Source: a virus
Strand: one strand, 5' to 3'
DNA: 23,589 nt
IMG/VR virus record: IMGVR_UViG_3300042006_000142
Location: 1 to 23,589 of that record
Shown: positions 5,621-13,649 of the stretch, one piece after another
Layout: each line of letters opens with the position of its first letter
Numbering within the stretch: the stretch's first letter is position 1
The notes under the pieces: generated by a model
Databases searched by the model: none
Told to the model about the DNA's origin: nothing
Seen by the model: only the letters and a program-made list of their open reading frames with translations
Position numbers and translations under genes: made by a program

Positions 5621-6769
5621 TTATCTCTCCGAACCGTAGCCACGAATATCTAAAATCGTTCCGCCTGTTACAGTGCCAGCATGGACATATACAAACACTT
5701 GTTCCGCCGTGCAGATAATGGGGGCTAAAACTCTCGTATTTTGCGTAACGCTAAGCAGCATCGTATCAAAAGCTATACCAATATTGAGTGTGTTACCGAT
5801 AGCGGAATAAACTTGCATCAACGAACGCCGTGTTGTCGGTGGTATCGCGGAAACACCGGATACAACGGTGGCGCCTGTTGCCGTGCCGTTGTTCAGTATT
5901 GGGTATAGTGCGTTCATATCTATGTAATTTACATAATCGTATGCCCATACAAATGGGCGCAATCCGCTATTCCCAGCGCGTAGTGCCGATATAAAGCGGC
6001 GGCTTGAGTCTCCTGTCTTTACCTTGGCCGTGCCAGAATAACCAGCAGGTACTGTGGTCGAAAGCTCGTAGGCTGCTGTGCCCGAGTTGTTATAGATATA
6101 CAGGTAATACCAAGTGTTGCTGGACAGTGAGAGCCCTGACAGGGTAACGACTGGAGAAGTAATGCACTTAGCTAACGACGGAATATACGCAGAGCCTGGC
6201 GTGATGGTTATGGAGGTAGCATTCAGCCAAAGAGGAATCAACCCATCAATATAGCCGTCACCAACACCACCCTGTGTAGAAGTAAGTGCGACCGTTAAGC
6301 CAGATAATGCTGTGATGTCAGAGTTCGCCCCGGACTTTGCGGCTCCCAGAGTGGTGCGCGCGGCGGGGGCATCAGGATCATTCAACATGCCTTGGATAAA
6401 CACCGACAGATCAGTGATCCCGGTGCCGCCCTTGTTCGCCGGCAAAATGTCGTAGTTGCCAGTGGTGCCGAGCGCCGCCAGCTTTTCCCCGTAGCTGTTG
6501 AGAATGGCGCGCACCTGATCAGACAGATCCTTCTGATAACCCTGCACCGGCATGATCGAGTAAAAACCGCCAGCCACTGTCGGGCCTTCGTAGTTCGGAG
6601 AGATCGACAATGCAGTGTTGCTGGCGATGTTGGTCACCTCATACCAGCGACCGTCCGGCCCGCGAAAACCATCGCCGACCCGGCTGTTGGCAATGAAAGC
6701 AGTGCCTGTGCCTATTACCGCATTGGAATTTTGGGTGACAGAGACCGTTCCCGTCTTATACCAGGGCAT
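5621..6769 (-). CDS. Tail fibre protein
   Basis: This 382-residue protein begins MPWYKTGTVSVTQNSNAVIGTGTAF, a common N-terminus of siphophage fibres, has the NKGGTG and AARTTLGA repeats near residues 115-150, and a Ser/Thr/Gly-rich beta-strand C-terminus expected to bind the receptor. The ATG follows AGGA by about 9 bases. The first third is GC-rich like the other structural genes, while the part below about 6300, the assembly gene and the acyltransferase are visibly more AT-rich. This suggests the receptor-binding end was exchanged as a block. Confidence 0.85.
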   Translation of the reverse strand: MPWYKTGTVSVTQNSNAVIGTGTAFIANSRVGDGFRGPDGRWYEVTNIASNTALSISPNYEGPTVAGGFYSIMPVQGYQKDLSDQVRAILNSYGEKLAALGTTGNYDILPANKGGTGITDLSVFIQGMLNDPDAPAARTTLGAAKSGANSDITALSGLTVALTSTQGGVGDGYIDGLIPLWLNATSITITPGSAYIPSLAKCITSPVVTLSGLSLSSNTWYYLYIYNNSGTAAYELSTTVPAGYSGTAKVKTGDSSRRFISALRAGNSGLRPFVWAYDYVNYIDMNALYPILNNGTATGATVVSGVSAIPPTTRRSLMQVYSAIGNTLNIGIAFDTMLLSVTQNTRVLAPIICTAEQVFVYVHAGTVTGGTILDIRGYGSER

Positions 6770-6790
6770 GGAGTGCGTCCTATAAATGGG

Positions 6791-7471
6791 TTATGCGGCT
6801 TGTTTTGCAAACACTGCCGGCAGGAAGAAAGCGAAGGGGTTCGATGCCGCGATGGTGATGGCGTAGAGCGTGCTGTTGGGGAAATCCCACCAGCAATAAA
6901 GTTCGCGAGGGATGCCGCTCCCCGAAGTCATTGGCATGCCGAATGTGTTGAGCAACATGTACTCGTTCTCAGGGAAGTTGAACGGGACGCTGTAGAAGAT
7001 TCGCGTCAGGCCCTGAGGGGTGGTGTCGTAGCGAACATACGTCCAGTTCTGGAATGCTCGGGTAAACGTTGCGTTCGGAGTGCCCGAGTCAAACAGCAGC
7101 TTGCTGGCGCCATCCCACAAACGCATCCCGTATTGAGCGACAGGCTGAGCCCCAAAGGCGGCAACGAAATAACGCCCATTCAACCCGGCAACGCTGACGT
7201 CGTATGCCCTGACATAGAAGCCAGTCCAGTTGCCCGCAGAGCCGATAAGACTCATGCGGCAAAGTCCCGCCACTCCGTTGATAGTGTCCGGTCGTACGAA
7301 TACAAGCGGTGGCTCTTGGGATGTGACCGGCCGCGCGAACGTGGTAACCGATCCAAGCCCAGACTCTTGGTTCGGTGCGTATCGCCCTGAAGCGATGACC
7401 ATCAGTCGTGCAAACTCTGAATCCAAAGTCACGACGTTATTGTTGTTTGTGAACTGAACGCCGTAGCTCAT
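6791..7471 (-). CDS. Tip-associated structural protein with two YG-type modules
   Basis: This 226-residue protein starts MSYGVQFTNNNNVVTLD at an ATG overlapping the previous stop (TGATG). The frame extends upstream but only as antisense-like, Arg-rich sequence overlapping the preceding gene. It contains a second similar segment, QYGMRLWDGASKLLFDSG, at about residues 108-125. It ends in a hydrophobic stretch (NPFAFFLPAVFAKQAA). Its position between J and the fibre suggests a tail-tip or baseplate component, perhaps joining fibre to tip. Function not established. Confidence 0.8.
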   Translation of the reverse strand: MSYGVQFTNNNNVVTLDSEFARLMVIASGRYAPNQESGLGSVTTFARPVTSQEPPLVFVRPDTINGVAGLCRMSLIGSAGNWTGFYVRAYDVSVAGLNGRYFVAAFGAQPVAQYGMRLWDGASKLLFDSGTPNATFTRAFQNWTYVRYDTTPQGLTRIFYSVPFNFPENEYMLLNTFGMPMTSGSGIPRELYCWWDFPNSTLYAITIAASNPFAFFLPAVFAKQAA

Positions 7472-7794
7472 CAGCTCCACCTCATTACTATCAAGCGCAT
7501 GGTTCCAGACGACGTGGTGCTCGCCGCGTACGTCCGGGTGTAGTTGTAGACGCGGACGACTCCGTCGAGCATCTCGGTTTCGAACTGCATCTGATTCTGC
7601 GAATAGGTACCGATCGGAATGACGATTGCCGTCCCGTTGCCAGGGCCTACACCGGGAACGGCGAAGTCCTGCGTTCCTTTGCTCGCCCCAAGCGCGAAGG
7701 TCACCTGGACTGAAAGCGCGACTCGTATCGTGAACGAGTTCTCGTCCAACTGGAGCGACCCGTCGGCGCCCCATATCCTCATGCCATAACTCAT
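7471..7794 (-). CDS. Small tip-associated protein (YGMR module)
   Basis: This 107-residue protein starts MSYGMRIWGADGSLQLDENS at an ATG that overlaps the J stop codon as ATGA; the frame runs a few codons further up into J without a start advantage. It is a single beta-rich domain without a signal peptide. Its N-terminus resembles both the start and the middle of the next gene's product (MSYGVQF and YGMRLWD), so the two genes probably arose by duplication. It is likely a tail-tip accessory protein. I do not assign a biochemical role. Confidence 0.8.
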   Translation of the reverse strand: MSYGMRIWGADGSLQLDENSFTIRVALSVQVTFALGASKGTQDFAVPGVGPGNGTAIVIPIGTYSQNQMQFETEMLDGVVRVYNYTRTYAASTTSSGTMRLIVMRWS

Positions 7795-10700
7795 GCGTTC
7801 AGATTCCCCCACTGATAGCGCTTCACGCCGTTCTCATCGAACACCTTGCCGCCGTTGTTGTTGATGACCTGACGAGCGCCACCGCCCAACGGGCTGTTCA
7901 GCTCGAAGTTGCCAGCCTTGTCGATACGCCAGCCCTGAACACCGGCGATGTAGTTGTCAGACTGAATGAAGAAGCCGATCTTGGCGTTTCCGATCGATGC
8001 GTCCTGAATGAACGCAGCATTCATGAACACCTGCCCGCCCTGCACAGCGAACGGCACCGCAATGGCGCCGCCGGCAATGGTGTTGACGATGGCGAAGCGG
8101 TCAGCGCTGACCAGAAACTGGCTCTGGAGCCCGGCGCCGGTGTTCTCGATCCCGAGGCCAATGCCCGCCGCGACGTACTGCCCATTCGCCGTAACCTGCA
8201 TTTTCACCGACCACATCGTGCTCAGCTTGCCGGCGGTGTCCGCGTAGGCTGTTGACGTCTGCTGAATGGCCGCAGAGTTTTGCCCGACGGAAGCATTGAG
8301 CTGCTCGATCTTCGTCGCGGTCGCCGATTCGTTAGTGGCCACCACCTGTTCAAGCTCGGTGATGTTCGCCGCGTTCTCACCAATCTTCGCGTCGAAGGTC
8401 GTCACACGCCTTGCCATTGCCTCGTTCTCGGAGGCTCTAACCTTCGATTCGGAAGCGATCGCCGCAGTGCTGGTGTAGCTTTTGATCGCGTCCGCGAGAT
8501 CGCCAGCGCCGTCATCGTCTCGGTAGGAGGCGCGAAGGGCTTCGAAGGCCGTGGCTTGAGCAGTGACCTCTCCGTCGAGCTCGATAATCTCGGCGGTGTT
8601 GGTTGCCACCTGCTGGGCAAGACCGTTCGCAGTCTCAACGGTCTGCCCGACATCGAGCCAGTAGAGCGGATTCGGCGGATGAGTTCCGATCGGTACCGGG
8701 CCGGTGGCTTGGTAGATCCGCTTGCCCTGCACCACCAGGTCGTACTCTTCATAGGTGGCGTCCGGGTCGTAGCCTTTCAGGCCGTCGAGCGCATCGATCT
8801 GCGCCTGCAGGCCGGGAATCTTCTCGATTTCTGCCAGCAGATCCTCGCCGAGTTCCGTTTCGGTGATTTGTCCGGCGATCATTTCCAGAATGGCGGCGGC
8901 ATCCGAACTGGATTGACCCTGCACGCCAAGCCCGATCGGATACCACGGACCGATGTTGCCGATCTTGTCGACGATTCGCCCCCAGAAGTAGAAGGTCACG
9001 CCGGCGCGCAGGCCGAGCATGGAGAAATCGCTTTGCGGATAGGCCAGGTCTGTCAGCTTGGTCGCAGCTTCCAGCTCAGTCGTCGGCCCGTACCAGATCT
9101 CCGTGCGCTGGCTGTCCTCGGCCCCAGCAGGGAATCCCCACTTGAGGTAAATGCCGAACAGCAGCGGCGTGGCAGTCAGGAACGCCAGCGCCGGGGGCAG
9201 CCCCTGCTTACCGCTGAGGTTGGTCAGGATCGAGTTTCGCCACGGCGACGTGATGTCGAAGGCGCTCACCGCGCGCACCCGTGCCACATATGCGCCAGCG
9301 TAGATGCCGACGACGTCCACGTTGGTCATCCCGGTGCGCTGCAGCTTGATCCAGTTGCCGCTGTCCTTGCGCCACTCCACGTCGTAGCCGACCGCGCCAT
9401 CCACGGCCGGCCAAGTGATCGTCATGGTGGCCACGGCCAACCCCTGAACAACCGATGAAGTCGACGACAGCGAAACACTCGCCGGCGCCGGAACAACGGT
9501 GATCGGGATCACACTGATCGGGCGCTCTTCCAAGCGGGCGCCGGTGTCGATGAATGCGAACTTGCTCGGCTCGAACTGGAGCGCACTGATTTCGTAGTCA
9601 CCCTCGGTGGTGCGCTTGGTGCGAAGCACGCGGTACAGCGGGATAGCTAAGTCATCGGCATCGAGCGCCCATTGCAACTGCGCAACGGGCGGTTCGCTGT
9701 AGGCGACCGTGACAGTGACGGAGCGGCCGTTGACGCTTTGCACTGTGCGGCCTTCGGCGCGGCCGCCCGGGAGGTTGATGATCAGTCGATCACCGGCCTT
9801 GGCCTGGGTATCGCGATCAAGCGTGATAACCCGACCCGCCACCGCCGAGATCCGACCGCCGACTTCGCGACCAGCTAGCAGCGAATCCGCCACTGGGATG
9901 ATGTGTCCGGGCAGCGGGATCACGCCCTCCATACCGGTCTTGAACGAGACGGTGCGGTCTTGGTTGTTGCTGAGGATCGCCCACTTGCCACGGCGCTGGG
10001 CCTCAGATGCGCGGGTGCAGCCAATGGCGCTCAGCTCGGTGGGCCGGTCGCCATAGCGGCGCTGGAGATCCAGGTCGGCGAACGGAATGACATCGGTGTC
10101 GTAGTTGTTCGCTGGGTTGTCGTAGCTGACCAGCGCCCGGGTGTAACGGGTCTTCGCCGAGGCGCTGCCGTAGGAGAACTTGCCGTCGATCACGTTGGAA
10201 CGGGTGAAGACGTAGTCGAAGTCCTGCGCGCGCGGCATGTCAGCCTGCATCACAAGTTGACCCTGCGCCCAGTACGTCATGCCCCGGTAAATCGCCGAGA
10301 TGTCGCGCAGCAGCGACCATGCATCAGCCTTGCCCTGCAGGTTCATGTCACAGAGAAAGCGCGGTTCCTGGCCGCCCAGTCCGTTCGGCACCAACTGGTC
10401 GCAGTATTGGGCAATGCGGTACAGCTCCCACTTGTCGACCATGAACGGCTTGATGCGCTTGCCCAGGCCGAAGCGGTCTTCGGTGCAGATGCCGTAGGTG
10501 ATCCACGCCGGGTTATTGGTCCAAGCCGACTTCATCGAACCATCCCACGTCCCGGTGTAGGTGCGGGCGATCGGGTCGTAGTTGCTCGGGACCATCCAGC
10601 GGCGCGCCTTGCAATTCACAGTGACGGCCGGGATGTTGGTGAACTGCTCGGCGTCGAATTCGATGTAGAGCAGTGCAGTGTTCGGATAGCGCAGCTTGGC

Positions 10701-11357
10701 GTCGATAACTTCGGTGTAACCGGCCACCAGCATGGTGTCGGCGATCTTGTTGGTGTTCTGGTTCGGCGTCAGGCGGCGCACGCGGATCTGCCAGCCAGTC
10801 GTGGCGTCGGGCAGATCGATGCGGCGGGAGCGCTCGTAGCGCGTGGTGGTCTTGCCGTCGACTGCATCCACCAACACCTGCTGATACGCGCCGCCATCGG
10901 TAGCCACGTCGATTGCGTACTCGATGCGGTAACCGCCGACATTGCCCTGGTCATCGGAGCGTTGCAGCGCCGGCCAGGCCAAACGCATGCGCACGGCGGA
11001 AAGCTGGGTGTTGGTGATCGAGCGCACCCACGGCGAATCGCTGCGCAGCTCAATGTTCAGCGACGTCTCGTTCTCCACGGACGGAATGCCGGGGATGTAA
11101 GTCTGATCCACCGAGCCCGGGCGCCAGTCCCACTTCACGTTCGGGAAGTTGTAGTTGCCGCTGGCATCTCGGATCGGCGTGTTGTCCAGGTAGATGTCGT
11201 AATCGGTTGGGACGCTGTCGAACTCTCCCTCGCCCACGGCGATCAGCAGCTTGGCCAGGTTGGTCGAGCGCAGGCTGTCACTGGCTTCGGTCGGCGACTT
11301 CGGCTTGCTGCTGCCGCCCTTCTCGCCGTGGATGTCGATCTTTGCTGGTGCGCCCAT
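7791..11357 (-). CDS. Tail tip / host-specificity protein J
   Basis: At 1188 residues this matches lambda J in size and place in the operon. The N-terminal part (from GEGEFDSVPTDYDIYLDNTP to about residue 600) is the conserved tip hub, then fibronectin-like segments (about 620-820, with VAGVFV-free but regular FN3 wording such as GYDVEWRKDSGNW), an aromatic KRIYQATGP...YWLDVG segment near 890-905, a helical linker, and a C-terminal DUF1983-like part (about 1048-1090) with ANGQYVAAGIGLGI and SQFLVSADRFAI. The ATG follows TGGAGGA. J forms the central tip and contacts the receptor. A terminator-like hairpin lies directly ahead of its ribosome binding site. Confidence 0.95.
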   Translation of the reverse strand: MGAPAKIDIHGEKGGSSKPKSPTEASDSLRSTNLAKLLIAVGEGEFDSVPTDYDIYLDNTPIRDASGNYNFPNVKWDWRPGSVDQTYIPGIPSVENETSLNIELRSDSPWVRSITNTQLSAVRMRLAWPALQRSDDQGNVGGYRIEYAIDVATDGGAYQQVLVDAVDGKTTTRYERSRRIDLPDATTGWQIRVRRLTPNQNTNKIADTMLVAGYTEVIDAKLRYPNTALLYIEFDAEQFTNIPAVTVNCKARRWMVPSNYDPIARTYTGTWDGSMKSAWTNNPAWITYGICTEDRFGLGKRIKPFMVDKWELYRIAQYCDQLVPNGLGGQEPRFLCDMNLQGKADAWSLLRDISAIYRGMTYWAQGQLVMQADMPRAQDFDYVFTRSNVIDGKFSYGSASAKTRYTRALVSYDNPANNYDTDVIPFADLDLQRRYGDRPTELSAIGCTRASEAQRRGKWAILSNNQDRTVSFKTGMEGVIPLPGHIIPVADSLLAGREVGGRISAVAGRVITLDRDTQAKAGDRLIINLPGGRAEGRTVQSVNGRSVTVTVAYSEPPVAQLQWALDADDLAIPLYRVLRTKRTTEGDYEISALQFEPSKFAFIDTGARLEERPISVIPITVVPAPASVSLSSTSSVVQGLAVATMTITWPAVDGAVGYDVEWRKDSGNWIKLQRTGMTNVDVVGIYAGAYVARVRAVSAFDITSPWRNSILTNLSGKQGLPPALAFLTATPLLFGIYLKWGFPAGAEDSQRTEIWYGPTTELEAATKLTDLAYPQSDFSMLGLRAGVTFYFWGRIVDKIGNIGPWYPIGLGVQGQSSSDAAAILEMIAGQITETELGEDLLAEIEKIPGLQAQIDALDGLKGYDPDATYEEYDLVVQGKRIYQATGPVPIGTHPPNPLYWLDVGQTVETANGLAQQVATNTAEIIELDGEVTAQATAFEALRASYRDDDGAGDLADAIKSYTSTAAIASESKVRASENEAMARRVTTFDAKIGENAANITELEQVVATNESATATKIEQLNASVGQNSAAIQQTSTAYADTAGKLSTMWSVKMQVTANGQYVAAGIGLGIENTGAGLQSQFLVSADRFAIVNTIAGGAIAVPFAVQGGQVFMNAAFIQDASIGNAKIGFFIQSDNYIAGVQGWRIDKAGNFELNSPLGGGARQVINNNGGKVFDENGVKRYQWGNLNA

Positions 11358-11374
11358 GCTTTCCTCCAGGCATT

Positions 11375-11398
11375 AAAAAACCGCCTCTTGGGCGGCTT
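11375..11398 (-). terminator. Terminator-like hairpin directly upstream of J
   Basis: On the minus strand AAGCCGCC, loop CAAGA, GGCGGTTT, with wobble pairing at the base and a run of six T (11380-11375), then TGCCTGGAGGAAAGC and the J start. The same arrangement precedes gene I (12404-12424). It should stop transcripts arriving from the right unless antitermination operates. Confidence 0.7.
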
Positions 11399-11487
11399 AA
11401 TGGCATTTCTCTAAAAATCGTGATGATAGAATTCGCATGCTGAGCCCTCCTACGATGAGGCGCTCGACTCAGTCATCAAGGAAATAA

Positions 11488-11772
11488 GTGCTGATGAAAA
11501 AAGCTCCAGCTTGGCTACGAACAATCCTTTCGCTTCCGGTGTACGCAATTTCAGCCGTGCTGTGGATTTTCACTGCATACACAATCATCACCTCTTCGGT
11601 AAAAATGCTCTCCAGATATGTAACGCCCCAACAGATTGGTCAGGGATTTGCCGAATTGATTTTCGCTCTAGTGTTTGCCGCAGTTGGTAGCGGATTATGG
11701 ATGCTTGCCAGGTACATTCGGACCTCAAACTTTAAGAAGCAACCGCGCCCTTCCGCCTCCCCTCAGTCATAA
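11488..11772 (+). CDS. Small two-helix membrane protein (accessory gene)
   Basis: This protein of 92-94 residues has two membrane helices, at about residues 12-35 and 53-77, and a basic tail (RYIRTSNFKKQPRP). AAGGA lies 5 bases before a GTG at 11488 and 11 bases before an ATG at 11494 (MKKAPAW); the ATG is more natural as a protein start, the GTG has the better spacing. It is on the plus strand, opposite to flanking I and J, and its end is 5 bases from the end of I. Candidates are a superinfection-exclusion membrane protein or a holin-like protein; the sequence does not decide. Confidence 0.65.
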   Translation: MLMKKAPAWLRTILSLPVYAISAVLWIFTAYTIITSSVKMLSRYVTPQQIGQGFAELIFALVFAAVGSGLWMLARYIRTSNFKKQPRPSASPQS

Positions 11773-11777
11773 ACTTT

Positions 11778-12386
11778 TTACACTTTGTCCTCAGCCAGGA
11801 TGGAGGCTGAGATGATCATGCCGCCCCACCGGCGTTCGCCGATGCAGATCGGTACCGGGTTGCCGCTGGCGGTGGTGTTCTTGGCGCTGCCGAAGGCATA
11901 GGACGGGGAGTTCTCGGGGGATGCGCTTTGCTTCAGGCCTGACGCCTGCGGGCTGAGCATTTGGATGACGCCGCCGATCGCCATAGACGCGCCGGCCGCA
12001 TACAAAAACGGCGATGCGGCTGCAAACGGAGTGAATGACAGTACATAGGCTGCGGCGATCATCACTGTGCCGATGATGGTCTGCAGTCCGCCGGCGCGCT
12101 TGCTCCCGGAAATCACCGGAACAATGCGAATTTCACGCGTACCGCCGAGATCGAATCCGTCCATTCCGATGTTTGCGCGATTCCGGAAGATCGCAAACTT
12201 CAGCCCAAGGCGCTCCAGTCGTTTAATCTCATCGGCGAAACCATCAATGGTCGCATTGAGCGCACGGAACACCTCCATGGCCGATCCGCCGTCGAGAAGG
12301 AACGTCTTGCTCCGAAAAAACTTCTTTGCAAGCGAGCCGGACAACATGACTTTCGTCATTGGCGTGTAGGTAATTGCTGAGCACAT
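11778..12386 (-). CDS. Tail assembly protein I (lambda I-like)
   Basis: This 202-residue protein has an N-terminal domain with KVMLSGSLAKKF and ALNATIDGF, a central Gly/Ala-rich hydrophobic stretch (about residues 98-150, containing GTVMIAAAYVLSF), and the C-terminal segment SASPENSPSYAFGSAKNT leading to NPVPICIGERRWGG, characteristic of the lambda I family that acts with K, L and J in tip assembly. The ATG is preceded by TGGAGA at about 5 bases. It follows the lipoprotein gene and its terminator, and is separated from J by the plus-strand membrane-protein gene. Confidence 0.9.
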   Translation of the reverse strand: MCSAITYTPMTKVMLSGSLAKKFFRSKTFLLDGGSAMEVFRALNATIDGFADEIKRLERLGLKFAIFRNRANIGMDGFDLGGTREIRIVPVISGSKRAGGLQTIIGTVMIAAAYVLSFTPFAAASPFLYAAGASMAIGGVIQMLSPQASGLKQSASPENSPSYAFGSAKNTTASGNPVPICIGERRWGGMIISASILAEDKV

Positions 12387-12403
12387 GCCATTCTCCAGGC
12401 AAT

Positions 12404-12424
12404 AAAAAACCGCCCGGAGGCGGT
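12404..12424 (-). terminator. Terminator between the lipoprotein gene and I
   Basis: On the minus strand ACCGCC, tetraloop TCCG, GGCGGT, then a T-run (12409-12404) and ATTGCCTGGAGA, the ribosome binding site of I. It starts 5 bases after the lipoprotein stop codon. Its downstream half is almost the same as the unit ahead of J. Confidence 0.75.
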
Positions 12425-12428
12425 CTGT

Positions 12429-12851
12429 TCAGAGAGTCGTGGGCAGTATGTCTATCTGCCCATCGCCCCCGGTGAAAACTCGGTATTTCTTGACCGCGCC
12501 GTCTTTCACGATCGCTTCGCGCTCCACTCGGTCCGCGCCCATGGAGCAGATTCCAGATCCGGTGTATGCCGCACCGACTGAAAACGAATCAGGCGGTAGA
12601 TAGAACGATGCCTTCTGGCCTGGGTCGAGCTTGGCGGCCTGCTTGCCATCGATGAAAACGGCCATTGAACAAAGGCTTCCAGTCTGCCCAGAGTCGCGGA
12701 TCACTTGCAGCGTCCCATATGCCCCAGATGGCTTGGACTGGTAGGCCGACAGCTGACTTGCCGGCGCCTGCTTGGCTTCATTGGAAGGCGTCGGCGAAGT
12801 CGCACACCCCGCCAACAGCGCTACAGCCAGCGCTCCTACGATCAATTTCAT
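12429..12851 (-). CDS. Phage-encoded lipoprotein (accessory gene)
   Basis: This 140-residue protein has a signal peptide MKLIVGALAVALLAGC with lipobox LLAGC, so Cys16 is the likely lipidation site; residue +2 is Ala, which predicts outer-membrane sorting. The mature part has a beta-rich domain with VFIDGKQAAKLDPGQKASFY, similar in style to DUF2846/PEGA-type surface domains (recall only). The ATG at 12851 has GGAG at 8 bases; the 12 residues upstream have no such site. A terminator follows the stop at once, and another precedes the gene, so it is a self-contained unit. Phage lipoproteins in this position, such as Cor of N15/phi80-type phages, block receptors against superinfection; that role is only inferred. 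Confidence 0.85.
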   Translation of the reverse strand: MKLIVGALAVALLAGCATSPTPSNEAKQAPASQLSAYQSKPSGAYGTLQVIRDSGQTGSLCSMAVFIDGKQAAKLDPGQKASFYLPPDSFSVGAAYTGSGICSMGADRVEREAIVKDGAVKKYRVFTGGDGQIDILPTTL

Positions 12852-12904
12852 GCAGGTCACTCCTGTGGGAAAGCTGCAAGATATCACTGGCGCTGGCGGA
12901 AAAG

Positions 12905-12930
12905 AAAAAGCCCGGCGCTGGGCCGGGCTT
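12905..12930 (-). terminator. Intrinsic terminator after the 59-aa gene
   Basis: On the minus strand AAGCCCGGC, loop CCAGC, GCCGGGCTT followed by TTTCTTTTTC. The 9-bp perfect stem starts 9 bases after the stop codon of the small gene at 12940-13119 and lies between it and the lipoprotein gene. Confidence 0.85.
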
Positions 12931-12939
12931 CAGTGGATT

Positions 12940-13119
12940 TTATTGCCGCTGTGTTACGCGAATATCAGTGATATTGCACCCGGGACTTTCGTCAGCTGCC
13001 CGGATATGAGCAAGGCGCTCAGCCTCTGGCTGGGATGATGCTTTGACCTCAAAGCCCCTGCTGCCGGTAGTTCCATCGGAGCGCTTCTTCCAGCTGTAAC
13101 GCACACCGTAATAATTCAT
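12940..13119 (-). CDS. 59-residue hypothetical protein (short gene)
   Basis: This short open frame encodes a basic protein beginning MNYYGVRYSWKKRSDG and ending NITDIRVTQRQ. GGAG lies 8 bases before the ATG (GGAGTGACAG-ATG), and a strong terminator follows the TAA by 9 bases, which together make a genuine gene likely. There is no membrane segment or metal motif. It sits with the lipoprotein gene in the accessory cluster between K and I. A small DNA- or protein-binding role is possible but not shown. Confidence 0.7.
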   Translation of the reverse strand: MNYYGVRYSWKKRSDGTTGSRGFEVKASSQPEAERLAHIRAADESPGCNITDIRVTQRQ

Positions 13120-13305
13120 TCTGTCACTCCTTGGCTATTCACACTGTATAGATCCCTAATCTGTAAACCATGACACCACCAGCCCACGCCTGAACTGTAT
13201 ACCGATTCCTGTCCGCCCATCCAGCGTGGATGGAATGCCAGTGGCGGAACTTGATCCATGCGTAGTAGCGTTTCGCCTCCAAGCAAAGCCAAAGGAAGGA
13301 TACAC

Positions 13306-13569
13306 ATGGCCCTTTTCACAGAAGAAACTGTGCAATATCTTGAAAAAACAAGATCGGCTCCAACGCTGCTAGGGGGAGCGCTTTGGACCACGATTTATGA
13401 CATCGGAGACACGGTTCCTGCGTCGGGGATCTATCGCTGCGAGGGGTGCGGTCATGAGATCACATCAAACAAGGATGACCCCTTCCCGCCACAGAATAAG
13501 CACCAGCACACCGGTAATTCCAAAGCGGTGAAGTGGCGTCTAATCGTCAAGACCGAAACCAAAGGATGA
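13306..13569 (+). CDS. Small Cys/His-rich (zinc-ribbon-like) protein
   Basis: This 87-residue protein starts MALFTEETVQYLEKT at an ATG preceded by GGAAGG at 6 bases; the frame is open back to 13258 without a comparable site. A central SGIYRCEGCGHEITSNKDD segment gives C-x2-C-x-H, followed by PPQNKHQH, a possible Cys2His2 metal site, though the two halves are only about 20 residues apart. The fold is otherwise short beta strands (VKWRLIVKTETKG at the end). It is on the plus strand, opposite to the tail genes, within the accessory cluster. The pattern looks familiar from small bacterial proteins of unknown function; no reaction is assigned. Confidence 0.7.
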   Translation: MALFTEETVQYLEKTRSAPTLLGGALWTTIYDIGDTVPASGIYRCEGCGHEITSNKDDPFPPQNKHQHTGNSKAVKWRLIVKTETKG

Positions 13570-13574
13570 CGGAT

Positions 13575-13610
13575 TCCCCAGTCCTTTGCCTGCAAGCCCA
13601 AGGACTGGGA
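13575..13610 (+). terminator. Hairpin after the Cys/His-rich gene
   Basis: CCCAGTCCTT at 13577-13586 and AAGGACTGGG at 13600-13609 form a perfect 10-bp stem starting 8 bases after the stop codon. The flanking ATT gives no real T-tract, so termination would be weak; it may protect the mRNA 3' end. Confidence 0.5.
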
Positions 13611-13649
13611 TTGCGCCAATTTCGGCGCGCTTATGACCTAGAGGTCAAT

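Noticed and set aside
8280-9458. Long plus-strand open frame (392 codons) within J
   Set aside because: It is antisense to J, rich in Arg, His and Gly from GC-rich third-position shadowing, and has no ribosome binding site or recognisable motif.
9903-11414. 503-codon plus-strand open frame opposite J
   Set aside because: It is also an antisense shadow; it runs through the J ribosome binding site and terminator region and has no domain pattern.
13143-13201. ACTGTATA repeated at 13143 and 13194, resembling LexA half-sites
   Set aside because: Neither copy is followed by CAG at the required distance, so they are not LexA boxes. The repeat may be chance.
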